DNA from: Gymnopus androsaceus JB14
Lineage: Eukaryota; Basidiomycota; Agaricomycetes; Agaricales; Omphalotaceae
Assembly (NCBI GenBank): GCA_009733575.1
Contig: ML769720.1
Span: forward strand, 1-64,000
Length of the DNA stretch: 64,000 bases
Direction of reading: 5' to 3'
Positions 1 to 11,410 of the stretch are shown in pieces (the stretch's first letter is position 1; each line of letters starts with the position of its first letter). The position numbers and the translations under genes were made by a program. The notes under the pieces are model-generated. The model saw only the letters and a program-made list of their open reading frames with translations. It made no database searches and was not told where the DNA came from.

Positions 1-226
1 TCCCGTTCACACCTCTCCTTCAAGATACCTTTATACAGAAAATACATTGCCGATTTTCGTTTGCACTAGCAAATACGCTGGAATTTGCAGTACGGATGAG
101 AACACCAGAGGTGGATGAAGAACGCAACAGATTAGAGAAGAAGGATCGCGAGAGGAATGTAGTTCCATTCAGAATTGACTATTCTGAACTATTCAGAAAA
201 AGAATGTAGACCTTCAGGATTTGAAT

Positions 227-298
227 ACTGGAATGGCCGAGTCGTTGAGGCGTATCTATTACTCTCTGAGTGCGTAGGCTCAAATCCTGCTTCCAGCG
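227..298 (+). pseudogene. Degenerate class II tRNA-like sequence (Leu/Ser type)
   Basis: The segment has a recognisable A box and D arm (TGGCCGAGTCGTTGAGGC), a B-box-like GGCTCAAATCC, and ends that pair as an acceptor stem (CTGGAA with TTCCAG). A TTTT run just after it could be a Pol III stop. The anticodon stem does not fold, and the whole is about 10 nt shorter than a class II tRNA, so I read it as a tRNA relic. The amino-acid identity is a guess from the class II layout. Confidence 0.4.
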
Positions 299-501
299 TT
301 CTTTTGCGACCTCTGTTCTTTAAATTCAGCAAGTACTGAGTCCAACTTTTTTCTGCAGGACAGTAAACCAATGATAGTAAATACAGATAGAAAAAATAGA
401 TATTGATTTTTTCTTGTTTAGGAGTGGGGTCTTGCTATAATTATTGTGCGACATGCTTTCTAAGTACCAAACAACAGTACTATTGAATCATGCCTCGGAT
501 T

Positions 502-2287
502 TCAGTCCTCGTCATTCCATGCATCATCCCAACCAAGCCCACTCCGATCCCAGTCATCTCTGGCCAGCTGTCCGTACGACGTCCATCCCATATAATCCAT
601 CAATATCCCAGCAGCTCGAACGAAGATTGATCCATCTAGTTTCATGGCTCCTTCATGAGTCTCCTTCGGCATTGGCGCGCCGTTAGCATTAGCACCAGTA
701 CCCTCAGACTGCTTGGAGGCACCGGGAACCAATCCAACTGGAGTGTCACCGTACTCCCTCGCAGCTAACACCAATGTACGCATTGTCTTCAGTACGTGCG
801 AATCCGGAGCATGGATGGAGGCTTCGATCAAAGCTGGCCAAGGATTGTAGTCTTCGTCATTCAAAGGACTTCCTATACTATTTTTCCCTGGTTTATAAGG
901 AGCCCCATACGGTGGACGAGGCTTATCCGTTGCTTCCATAAGGAGACGTGGTTGATAGTTGGTCTACCACGAACAAGGGATATGATGAGCAGCTGGGGTA
1001 GGAACGCTTTGATGATCTTTGCCTTCGACCCAGGGTTCTGCAATGCGTTGATATAACACCTAAGAAAGAGCGAGGATGTGACTAGATGCATGAGGAAGAA
1101 ATCCAACCTGGGTTTACGTCCATCTTTTCCGGTCGCAAACAAGATAAGAACGGAAGCCCAGATGAGTTCCTCGATCTTTGCCATCATCTCTGCGTCGCCG
1201 AGTGTTTCGTCGACGTGGAACTGAGCGCAGAGGGCCCGAATTGCCTCTACTCTTCCATCCTCGGGTTGAAGAGTAGGACGGAGAAGTGCAAGACCGAAAA
1301 GTTTGTCCCGAGCGTATGGCATGACTGGTTTGAGAGTGGGGGAGTTTTGGAAGAGAGAAAGAATTTCAAGGATCGATAGACCAGGTCCACTAGCTCTGGA
1401 GTTCTTCTCTGATCCAAACTCAAATAACTCGGGAGCGATAGGAGAAGTGACGCAAGCCATAGCAATACCTGGTTGGTAGTGAGTGAGTATTAGAACGAAT
1501 TATCAGTCGCAGAACTACATACCTGTAGCAACTAGAGCGTCGTTTCCGAATTCCAAGGCGTACTACGAAAGTTTCGAAACAGTCAGCGTTAACCAAAGGA
1601 AGTACAGTACTACTTACTCCGATGAGAATAAAAGGATGCAAGCTAAAAAGAAAAAACTATGATAAGACTTATATTTGAAGCACATTCAGTAGACTCACGC
1701 TCCGCCCATGAGACGCGAGAGCATCCATTTTCCCTTCTCGTTGGAAGCTGAAGAGAAAATGAATTCCTCTAAAGTTTCGAGTGCCCCGAAAGTGCTGACT
1801 CGGCTCTCAAAGAACTTGAAGAAGGCGCCATAAGCACTATGTCGGTGCGGTCAGGAGTCAAGACGAGCGAGTCTGAAGTCTCAACATACTGTTCATTTCC
1901 GAGATACTGGCTCCAATTTTCCTCTGTAATTTTGATCTCCTTGTCCGTTTTTTCCAACATAATCGGACGCTGATAACTGGATTCCTCATCATAGATTTTT
2001 TGAAGGAGGGCAGGGGATGCTCCGAGATCGTATGCTGCTAAGATGCTAAGGGAGAGGAGAGAGAAAAGTGGGCATGGATATACAAATCAGGATAAAAATG
2101 ATAACAGGAGTACGCACTGGTGACTGAGATGGTTATGAAAACCAGCCTCGGTGAAGTAACAATGATACTTTTCCGCATCCTTCCACAAAAGCGCTTCCGT
2201 TAGACTCTTAGATGTAGGGGAAGCTCTGGGTAGATTAAGGACGCCATTGCTATGGAGCTTGTGCGAAATGTTAACTGAACTTGACAT
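502..2287 (-). CDS. Questin-oxidase-like (DUF4243/AflY-type) protein, with an apparent frameshift
   Basis: Multi-exon gene. I chose the ATG at 2287 (MSSSVNISHKLHSNG), which opens the first exon. It is followed by FHNHL, then exons reading AYDLGASPALLQKIYDEE, NWSQYLGNE, YGAFFKFFESRVSTFGALE, a GGALHPFILIGYALEFG block, and DFFLMHLVTSSLFL near the C-terminus. These blocks are typical of the questin oxidase-like family, whose characterised members act in fungal polyketide (anthraquinone) tailoring; the substrate here is unknown. The protein ends WDDAWNDED. Introns are about 50-60 nt. Near 950 the frame of VRGRPTIN does not join LLMEATDK: one base appears to be missing within a conserved RGRP...LL block. 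This is either a disabling deletion or an assembly indel. No biosynthetic cluster partners are obvious nearby. Confidence 0.8.
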
Positions 2288-3017
2288 GGTCCTGGTTCGA
2301 TGCAGTGACACAATCGTAGAACAAACCTTTTTTATAGGATTCCTAGTCATGAGCAAGGTCCCGCTTCGAGGTGCTTGTGACCAACGTTTGAACCCAGACT
2401 AGGCTGGAAGTATATTGATGTTGGATTTGATGTTGATGTTGAGCTCCGAAGTGGTGGGAATGACAAAGCAACATTTCGCAACTACCAATTCCAACGGGAT
2501 AACGGAGAAACCTGGAGAAACGCTGCTTAGGCTATTGTATCGAATCGAATGGCTAATAGGAGGAATGACCTCGTTGAACTTGAAGGTTGCTGACTGAGAT
2601 GACAAGGCCCATGACGATAGCTTAGGTCTTGGTAACTTGAGACACGTAGACAGAATGAGTGGATTGAGCGAGCAGCGCCACGTAATGAATAAGCATAAAT
2701 AGGCGTCAGCAAATGCTGAGGGCCGGAGCATGCGGCAAAGGTAGCCCGAGCTAAAGTTTCGTCCGATAACGAGAGAAGAAATTGCGTGCGCGCTAACCAG
2801 TTCGACCTCGTTGCGTTCCGCTTTGAATCCGCTATTATATATAAAGGCAGGAAACTTTCGTCCGTTTCTCATCTTCTTCGCCGAATGGTGTCCGACTTAG
2901 TAAAGTCGAAATAAGTTTCTGTCGCAGGTTCAAATGCTTTGAGTTTTCCTCCAAGTATCGTGGCTGGCTGACTTGTGCGCTAATTATAAAAGGTTTTTAA
3001 TTTGTGTCCCCAAAATA
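2288..3017. other. Intergenic stretch, no supported gene
   Basis: Upstream flank of the questin-oxidase-like gene. Open frames here (for example 2399-2872 on the minus strand) have no recognisable domain or codon pattern, and I do not call them. Confidence 0.5.
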
Positions 3018-3799
3018 CTGTACCATTTGATCGACCGTTCAGTCATGCATCATGGGCGGCTCTGAACTGAACTAAAATCCCAGTTCGTCATGCATCATTT
3101 CCGTCTCTGAACTGAAAAATACTTTGCCATGTTTTTAGGCTTTTTTGAGGCTTTTTAGGCTCATTTTTGCGCATGGTTGCGTGCAGTCGTACTTACAGTA
3201 TCATATATGGTATCATGTACGGTATCAATAATGACATAGTGGTGTGAACCCATGTGAGCCTATATCATATTGCAGATGGCAGGCAGGAACTCGGTTTGAT
3301 ATCCAATGGCGCTGCATAAGCCTTCTGCCATGAATGTAGATATGGATGTCTGATTTTGTGCTGTATTTGGTATAGGAGCAAGGTTGAATGCAAGTAAAGC
3401 AGTAATGTTCAATGTAGGAGATGGAAGAATGATTGTTTTGATATTTTTTGGGATCGTGAAGATCTTTTGTGCAGCTTTTTGGATAGTAGGTGACACATTT
3501 GGCCACTTTTGGTTATTGAGATTGGTGAGATCGGAAGTGGTTTCCATTTTGTCAAGGAATAAAATTTTTCGGGGATCAAAGGAATGGATAAAAATGATGT
3601 ACCATTGTGATTGATACTTATTACAAGTAAACTAGTAACACATATGTAGTTCCATTGGCACTTTAGAACTGGCACTGAACTGGTGAACTGAACTCAAAAA
3701 TTGATCCATCATGCATCATTGATAGCACTAAACTAATGAACTGACAGCACCAAGGCATCATGCGCCATCCTGGATGAACAGTCAATCGAAATGGTACAG
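3018..3799. mobile_element. Non-autonomous TIR element with TA target duplication
   Basis: The ends are inverted copies of CTGTACCATTTGATCGAC (left), diverging to CTGTACCATTTCGATTGAC on the right, each flanked by TA. The subterminal parts repeat CATGCATCAT next to GAACTGAACT-like words. TA duplication and CTGTA termini suggest a Tc1/mariner-type MITE. No transposase is visible inside. Confidence 0.6.
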
Positions 3800-3816
3800 T
3801 AATACAGCTGGGTGTG

Positions 3817-4050
3817 CAAACTTTGGGCCTGCCTCCGCTTTCCTCCCCTCCCTCGCTGTGCTTGGGAAGTCGTTGGCAGGCACTCTAAAGCCTTGTTTGT
3901 GCTTATTCCAAGAGGCTGTAACCCCTGACCCTAACCCCAACCCCTAACTCCTAACCCAGCATGTTTGGCAATGCCGGACTAGCTCTCTAATGTTGGGGTT
4001 TGCCCAAAGGCTAGCCACGGCATTGCACAGAAAGAAAAAATTTTAAAAAA
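3817..4050. repeat. Dispersed repeat with telomere-like CCCTAAC words, copy 1
   Basis: It shares an ordered series of words with 26630-26870: GCAAACTT.GGGCCTG, CTTCC/CTCCCCTCCC, CACTCTAAAGCCTT, a run of degenerate CCCTAACCC-type repeats, GTTTGGCAATG, and an A-rich end. No coding capacity is seen. The family is not identified. Confidence 0.6.
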
Positions 4051-4470
4051 TTAATTGCATACACCAGTGTTTTGAATGCTCATTGCCAGTGATGTAATTT
4101 ATCACATGTATCCGATTTGGTGACCAAGAATACCGCTTTGCCATCAGGTGCATGTAATATGATGCTGTAATTTAATTATACTATGTTGCCGCTGTCAATT
4201 GTAATTCATTTGTTGACATTGATACTAATTATAATTGTAGGTGTTTGTAAACAAATCCAATGCTGTAGGTTGAGCAGTGCTTGCCACAGCATTACTGGTA
4301 GGCTTGGAGTGTAAGTTCAATCCTATAAGCAAGATTTAATGGAAAATTCCAGAGATATTCAAAGATTGTGTATGTGTTACGAACGTTCTTATCTTATCTG
4401 ACACATGGTATTATTTCCTTATCATTTTCCTTTATTTACCATTATATACCTATAAACACATGCTTGTTGA

Positions 4471-4855
4471 CATCAGAAAAAACTGTTTTGGGCCTAGGAG
4501 GATCTAAGGTCACCTAGTCCTCTTAGGCAACCTGAGGCATCCTAGTTGGCCCAGGAAAAAGGGTAAAACTTTGGACACCTCAGGTATCCTAGTCATCCTA
4601 GGTGTCCTGGGAGATCCTGGGATGTCCTGGGGCATCCTGGGGCATCCTGAGGCATCCTAGGATAAAAGTTCCATCCCAGGATGCCTCAGGATGCCCCAGG
4701 ATGCCCCAGGATCTCCCAGGACACCTAGGATGACTAGGATACCTGAGGTGTCCAAAGTTTTACCCTTTTTCCTGGGCCAACTAGGATGCCTCAGGTTGCC
4801 TAAGAGGACTAGGTGACCTTAGATCCTCCTGGGCCAAAAACAGTTTTTGCTGATG
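4471..4855. mobile_element. Foldback (hairpin) element, CATCAG family copy 1
   Basis: About 385 bp that is one nearly perfect palindrome: everything from CATCAGAAAAAACTG at the left recurs inverted up to CAGTTTTTGCTGATG at the right. The arms are built of degenerate GGCATCCTGGGG / CATCCTAGG words. Shares its terminal CATCAGCAAAA word with elements at 8618-8893 and 36966-37134. No ORF. Confidence 0.8.
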
Positions 4856-5256
4856 TTTAGATGTGCGACTATACTAATTAGGTTCTGTTGATCAGAGTAT
4901 GATTGTTTCCAATCATAACACATGCTAGCATGTCCATACTTGTATGATTGATCTATTATTACTTATTGTCATTTACTTGTTGTCTTTTGCCATTTCATGC
5001 ATTGTTACCACACAGTTAGGGTATAGGGCTCTGGGCTTAGGGTTTGTACTTTAGTAGATATAGTAGTTGTAGCTGTAGCTTAGTCCTTAGCTTCAATCTT
5101 GTCAATATCTCCTAGTTCTCAATATCATCTTCTTCTCCTTTCCTCATTGTTTGTATCTTCACCTAAATCAGAAGTTGTGATGCCTGGTACCTTGTGTTGT
5201 GGGGAACTAGTTGCTGACAGTATGTTGGATTTCCTCCTGAGCTTTGATATGTCTAA

Positions 5257-5425
5257 GAGCCTGTTCGGCAAAAGATGATGTTGAACTTTGACCGCTAAAT
5301 CTTGCCCATATATAGCAAATGACTAAAAATTGAATGGTTGGATTTTTTGGAGCAATTATTCATTTGCTATATATAGGCAAGATTTAGCAGTCAAAATTCA
5401 ATGTTATCTTTTACTGAACAAGCTC
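5257..5425. mobile_element. Tourist-like (PIF/Harbinger-type) MITE
   Basis: A 169-bp element whose two halves are inverted copies: GAGCCTGTTCGGCAAAAGAT at the left against AGCTTGTTCAGTAAAAGAT on the complementary strand at the right. It is flanked by TAA on both sides. A GAGCCTGTT-type terminus with a TAA duplication is characteristic of Tourist-like PIF/Harbinger MITEs. It contains ATATATAGCAAATGA arms and no ORF. Confidence 0.7.
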
Positions 5426-5458
5426 TAAGCTCTGTGGCTGAATATCTGTCTAGCACTA

Positions 5459-5833
5459 CTGTAATGTTTTGACCAAAAGTTCATGGTATGTGACCCATGA
5501 CATGCCTTGTTCAGAATTTTTGGTGTTCACAGATGGAAGTGAGCTGTGACATAGTTGTGAACAGTTCACTTGTGGGTGTGTAGGGGTTCACTGAGCCACT
5601 GCATGAGTGTCCAGTAACTTGTTACCTCATTTTTGGAGTCATTTCTGGCTTGTTTGCAGGTAGATGGAGCAAAATTTGAATTTCACGAGCATTTTTGGAC
5701 CATTTTTGAGGATTTTTTTCTGTTTTGGTTGTCACGATGTTCACAACTCAGAATATCCAGTGACAGCCTGCTGTGGACTGTTCAATTTAGATTGATGTGA
5801 CCCGTGACTGAACTTTTGGTTGAAACGGTACAG
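5459..5833. mobile_element. Non-autonomous TIR element with TA duplication
   Basis: The termini are CTGTAATGTTTTGACCAAAA and the inverse of CTGTACCGTTTCAACCAAAA, each flanked by TA. Subterminal GTGACCCATGAC / GTCACGGGTCAC words are also inverted. Related at the outer CTGTA to the 3018-3799 element. Non-coding. Confidence 0.65.
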
Positions 5834-6072
5834 TAGTTTATGCAGTGATAATCTAATCATAAATTTAATCAGCTGATGATTATGACACAATTCTAATCAG
5901 ATCATAATCCCAAGCCAATTATAAGCCCCAAATCAAGTTTGTGACATGGGTTTACATGGTCTCTTGCAGATCAAAAATTCCAAGGGGTGTGCAAAAATTT
6001 TTAATTATATATCACCCTGTATTTTGGCCTTAAGCTCAATGGACCCCTCCCTCCCCTCCTGTACCAGCCTTA

Positions 6073-6749
6073 CTATGGTTGTCATGGATAGGCTGAACAT
6101 TGCATAGTGGAACAACCGGCAAAGATATGAGAAATCTGAGTAGACCATTCGATTTTTAATGACTTAAAACCCCCAGAACAGAGCCCTCACATTTTTCATG
6201 AATTTTCTTGTTGCGTCGGGCATCGCCCGAGCAAAAACTGGGATAGGCTGAACTTTGATCACTGCTGTCACTCATCTGTCACGTACGGCAGAACGGCTCA
6301 GTTGCAGGCGCTTGTGGTAATCAAGGCGCTTATTGTTTGTCAAGAAGCAAGTGCCAAGTGCACAGCACAAGCGGTTGTCACGCCAGAGCTCCCTCTTTGA
6401 CCATTTTGTTTCTCAATCAACCAGTTCTTTGTATTTTTATTGTAAAACTTGGATCTAGCCCTCTATCAGCATACTTTACCATTGGAGCACCTTACCTCAG
6501 CTTTCCCAATTCATATATCCAATGTTCCTGAAGATTGATGGGTGTTTGCAACCCAAAGTTTTCATTGTCAATTTTGGTATACACTTTCAGCTTTGATTAA
6601 ACTCCTAAAAAGTACCTAGTCCCAATCATTACTATCTAATTAGTCTATAAAATAATCCTTGCAAGCGCCTGATAGCGAGAAAGGCATAAAATGAATGTTT
6701 TTTGAAAGTTCAGGCTATCCATGTTCCCGCCTATCCATGACAACCATAG
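6073..6749. mobile_element. Mariner-type MITE with TA duplication
   Basis: Terminal inverted repeat CTATGGTTGTCATGGATAGG at the left and its inverse at the right end, each bordered by TA. The interior (677 bp in total) contains only a short spurious ORF. Confidence 0.7.
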
Positions 6750-6751
6750 TA

Positions 6752-8617
6752 TAGGGGAGAAAAATCCCACAGTTACATAAGCAAATCCCCAGGGACATTG
6801 CCCCAATTGATCCCACAGATGCAATCCGCTTTGCTATGCTCCTAGTCTATCCCCCTCTTCCCCTGCTGTCAAAATTTTAGGACATTGAATTCAAATATCA
6901 CAACAGTAATTACTTCTTTTTGAGTGATCTCTGTCAAATCTCTGTTGCTTAACACTGCCTCTAATCATTACAAAGCCAGTCATATTTTGGGGTTTTGCAC
7001 AAACATATTCATTTTAGATGGTGTTACTAAAGTAGAAAATGTTTATTTGTTTGTATAATCTAAGCATTCTAGACAATAACTCATAGGAGGGTCAGAGAAC
7101 CAGAAATTTAAACTCACCTAGACAAACCGGATATCCGGGCCGGCGCACCAACAACCAGATTTTGAGCTGTAGCACTTATTTTAGGTGTATTACTTATATT
7201 ATAATAATAAGTACATGAATAATATTGACTACACTGAGGATGAATGTCAATAATTAAATTGCATGCAAGAGATTCAAGAATATTAGACATGTCAAGTATC
7301 TGCATTGCACAAGCACAGATTCAGATATCACAAAAAACTCATTTTCGGACTTCATTTTAATAACATTTACTTTTAAGTAGTACTTTTCATAGTAGTTCTT
7401 GGGATAATTCTACTGAACAACCCCCTTGGCTCAAGTCTTATTTAACAACCCAGTTGAGGTCACAACATATAAATTTGCCTCAGAGCTCAACTTTTTTGTG
7501 AATGTCAGAGATTTGCTCTTGGTGCAGTATTCCAATTATTGTAGCCTTTAGGGATCTGCACCATAGCTGTAAAGTACAGCATTACAGTGCATTTTCATAG
7601 GTAGCCATGCAACAATCTAAGTTCCTTTCTGTACTTACAACTTGCAGCTTACCATCTGTCATATTTAGTCATACAGATATGGCAATTTATGGCTGATGAT
7701 ATTAAATATCTTGGATTTAGATACCAATATGCAATGGGTAACATTGGGGATATTTTAGTATTTGAGCTGCTAAATAGGGATCCACACCGTATAAATTACA
7801 GGCATTTATGGGCCCTTTTTGAGGCCTTATGGGATGGTATACGGGATGACTTACGGCACCTGTAAGAGCTGTGGCCCCACTCTCCCCTCCCAACCCTATA
7901 TGGGTGCTTAAATTCCTGCAGACCCCTTGAAAAAATCCCTTCTGAATGGTAGCAATATTAACCAGCGCATTAGGATTGGGATTAGGTTGGCCATTGGGAC
8001 CTGGGTTGGGAAGTTGATAGATGATAGATCTCCAAACCCAGGGATCAAGTATGGGCTGGTATAACTGAGATTGGACCGGTTGGTAGACATGAGTAACGAG
8101 ATAAGAATGCCAGATGTTGGCAAGGGCAACAAGGAGAAGATGATTGCTAGCAAGTCAAGAATGAGAGTCCAACTGATCTTGATGGTGATCGAATCAAATT
8201 GTTATGAATTGGTTTTAAAAAAACAAGAATGGTGTTGATTTGACAAGGTTTGGCCATGAGTTTTACAGATTTATTAGTAAATAAGGAGTCAAATAAGGAG
8301 ATGTAAGTGGAGTAAGATTATATGCACATAGGAATTAATTCTTTGAGGTCCGACGGCTGAATGTATGCATTTGGGAGTGAAAGGGACATTGGCTGATGCA
8401 AGGGTAAGGATGAAATCCTTACAAAAAGCAAGAAAGTACAACAAAACAAAATAATGAAACTAATTATCAAGCTTTAGGATTTCATGTAAGTAGTAAGTAT
8501 TAGCCTTCTCCAAGATTTGACTTGGAACATTTAAAGGTTTGGTGAATATTTAGATCTCTTCCTAACCTTGAACCTTGAGCAGAAAATTCTTTATCATTGA
8601 ACCAGAACTGATGGTTT
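6752..8617. other. AT-rich intergenic DNA, nothing supported
   Basis: I see no exon-like ORF, RNA gene or clear terminal repeats in this stretch. Short ORFs at 7114-7305 and 7908-8153 look random. Confidence 0.4.
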
Positions 8618-8893
8618 CATCAGCAAAACATGTATGATGTGCCCAGCTCTTGCAAATGCTGGATAGTGTCTCCAGAGCTCCAGCGCTCCAGGACCCAGAT
8701 GGTCCGGCCGGCGCTGGCCAGAGCTCCCAGAGGCCTCAAAATTGCCTTATTTGGAAATTGAAATTAAATGTCATATGAGTTTATATTTTTGACAGCACCG
8801 GCCAGTTCTGACCAGCGCTGGGGGCTCTGGGAGCACTGGGAATTTTACATATTGCTGTCAAAATTAAAATGCAAAATACAGGGTTTGCTGATG
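8618..8893. mobile_element. Foldback element, CATCAG family copy 2
   Basis: Begins CATCAGCAAAACA and ends with its inverse, GGGTTTGCTGATG. The interior is imperfectly palindromic, with repeated CCAGCGCTCC / GCCGGCGCTGGCC / CAGCGCTGGGGGC words. It differs in interior sequence from copies 1 and 3 but shares their termini. Confidence 0.65.
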
Positions 8894-9169
8894 TTGACTT
8901 GAAATAATTTAGTAGAGTTTAAGTAGGTGCTTGAGGTCCATTCACTGAACTTGTGAGACCCGGTGCACGAAACGGATCTCGGACCAACGTATCCCGAATG
9001 TCTCGCACCTAGATGTAGGTGGAGACCAAATGCGACCACCCGGGGTAACCGTGCCGTAAGGTGGGTCTGGACAGTAGTATGAGTGTTGTACGGAACAGTA
9101 CAAGCCTCAGAGGTACAAGGAACAGTGTACGGGCCACCCGCTGACGTAATCAGGAGGAAGCGGGTGGTA

Positions 9170-9500
9170 TTGTGGTCCGACGACCAGAAATGAGTGGGAG
9201 CGGATGGAATATGGGTGAAGGGGTGGTCCAAAAAGGTGTAATAAGTCCAAATATGGATAATGCGGATGGAATACAGCAAATGCGGACGGAAATAGCGTGA
9301 GAGCGGGTGGAATAGGGTGAAAGCGGGCGGAAATAGCGTGGGAGCGGACGGAATAGTGCAAAAGCGGACGGAAATAGCGTGGGAGTGGATGGAATAGGGT
9401 GAAAGCGGATGGGAATAGTGTGAGAGCGGACGGAATAGCGCGAGAGCGGATGGAAATAGCGTGGGAGCGGACGGAATTGAGTGAAAGCGGACGGTCCCAG
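9170..9500. repeat. Minisatellite (about 20-bp unit, doubled to about 40 bp)
   Basis: Tandem copies of GGAAATAGCGTGGGAGCGGA and GGAATAGNGNGAAAGCGGAC alternate over roughly 300 bp. This array creates overlapping ORFs on the minus strand, with periodic phenylalanine/proline/serine peptides, that I regard as artefacts of the repeat. Confidence 0.8.
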
Positions 9501-9954
9501 AGGTTCTAGAGGTAGCAAAACCCAAATAGGAAGCTCCCGAGGAGCTTTGGTTGTAAAGTTGTAAACAGAGATAGAAGACAGTGAGCTCTGGACGTAGATT
9601 TGGTATCTACGGACAGAGCCTCGCAGTTAATGCAGATGACAGTGGGCCTTCGAACGGAGCTCGGAAGGCACAGCTGGTTAGAACAGATAGAAATAGAGAG
9701 ACAGAGACAGAGACAGAGCAAAACGGGATTGATTCGGTAACAATGGTAATAACAGACTAGGGTGCATGGACTCGGGGTGTCTACTTATATACTGTAGGGT
9801 GGCTGTGTAAGTCGTCGGGAGGGCCTGATGGATGGTTATCAAGTGCGGGAGGCACCCGGGAGGCAGGATAAGTGGTAATCACATGTAGAAAGTGCCCGGC
9901 AGGCAGGATAAATGGTAAATAAGCATGGAAAGCGCCCGCAATGTAGGTAATGAG

Positions 9955-10025
9955 TGCGGGAAGTATCCGCGGACGGTCAGGAAGCGTGGGAAGTATCCGC
10001 GGACGGCCAGGAAGCGTGGGAAACA
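9955..10025. repeat. Short tandem repeat, about 34-bp unit
   Basis: GTGGGAAGTATCCGCGGACG occurs in tandem, followed by a diverged GGGAAACATCAGCGGGTGG copy. It lies just 3' of the decayed NLR. Confidence 0.6.
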
Positions 10026-10095
10026 TCAGCGGGTGGATAGCTCATGAGAAATGAGCCAAGGCCTGACAGAACTGATAAAAGACTGCTCCCGGGCC

Positions 10096-11410
10096 TCAGG
10101 CAAACCTGTTCATTTCTTCAACTTCTTGCAGAAGCTGCAGAGCTTTATTAAGCTTTCCTTGTCTGCAGTATTTATCTGCAAGGCCTCTCATGGCACACAG
10201 TGTATCTACATGATGCTTTCCCTTTATTTGCTTATACAACAAAATTACCTGCTCTCCCAGTTTCTCAGCTGCCTCCAGGTTGCTCTGGTGTATATATCAT
10301 ATATGTAGTAGTTGCAAGGCTCCTCATGGCATGCAATGTGTCAGGGGGTTACTCTCCATTCACTTGCTTATGCAGCAAAAGCACCTCTTCTTGTAGCTGC
10401 TCAGCTATCTCTAGCTTTCCCTGTTCTCTATATGTAGCTGCAAGGTTGCTCATGGAGTGCATGGTCTCACGATGATGCTCTCCACTCACTTGCTTGCGCA
10501 GAAAAAGCACCTCCTCCTCTAGCTTCTCAGCTGCCTCTAGCTTAAATTTTCCTTTGTATGTAACTGCAAGGTTGGCCATGGCACGCAGTGTCTCAGGATG
10601 ATGCTCTCCACTCACTTGCTTGTGCAGTAAGAGCACCTCCTCTGCCAGCTTCTCAGCTACTTCTAGCTTTCCCTGGCCTCTGTATGTGACTGCAAGGTTA
10701 TCCATGGCACGCAATGTCTCAGGATGGTGCTCTCTACTTACTTGCCTACTCAACAAAAGTACCTGCTCTCCCAGTTTCTCAGCTGCCTCCAGCTTTCCCT
10801 TTTCTCCATATGTAGCTGCAAGACTGGCCATGGCATGCAATGTCTCAGGATGATGTTCTCCACTCACTTGCTTACACAGGCAAAGAGCCTCCTCTGCCAG
10901 CTTCTCAGCTGCCTCTAGCTTGCCCTGGTCTCTGTATGTAACTGCAAGGTTGACCATGGAATGCAGTGTCCCAGGATGATGCTCTCCATTCACCTGGTTG
11001 TACAGTAAGAGAACCTCCTCTTCCAGCTTCTCAGCTGACTCTAGCTTGCCTTTTCCCTTGTATGTAACTGCAAGGTTGGCCATGGCACGCAGTGTCTCAG
11101 GATGATGCTCTCCACTCACTTGCTTATGCAGTAAGAGTACATCTTCTGCAAGCCTCTCAGCTACTTCCAGCTTGCCCTGGTCTCTGTACATAACTGCAAG
11201 GTTTCCCATAGCACGCAATGTCTCAGGATGATGCTCTCCACTTAATTGCTTACACAGCAAAAGTACCTGCTCTCCCAACATCTCAGCTACCTCCAGCTTT
11301 CCCTTTTCTCCATATGTAGCTGCAAGGTTGGCCATGGCACGCAGGGTCTCAGGATGCTGTTCTCCACTGACTTGCTTCACCAGCGAAAGCACATTCTCAT
11401 CCAGTCTTTC
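10096..11410 (-). repeat. 126-bp tandem repeats encoding TPRs
   Basis: Each unit encodes 42 residues ending VSGEHHP. Units follow a four-unit order in their linker words (GEKG..LGEQ, RDQG..LAE, KGKG..LEEE, RDQG..LAE), then the order repeats, indicating block duplication of about 504 bp. Confidence 0.85.

Noticed and set aside
2399..2872. 157-residue minus ORF
   Set aside because: No recognisable domain, odd composition and overlapping plus-strand ORFs; treated as chance.
8845..9525. Long overlapping minus-strand ORFs rich in Phe/Pro/Ser
   Set aside because: They are generated by the 20/40-bp minisatellite; several phases are open at once and no domain or start context supports them.
10200..10918. 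Plus-strand ORFs rich in Cys/Ser inside the TPR region
   Set aside because: Antisense shadows of the periodic TPR repeats of the NLR relic.
10096..11410. CRISPR-like regular array
   Set aside because: The 126-bp period is coding (TPRs); there are no short identical repeats with unique spacers, and the genome is eukaryotic.
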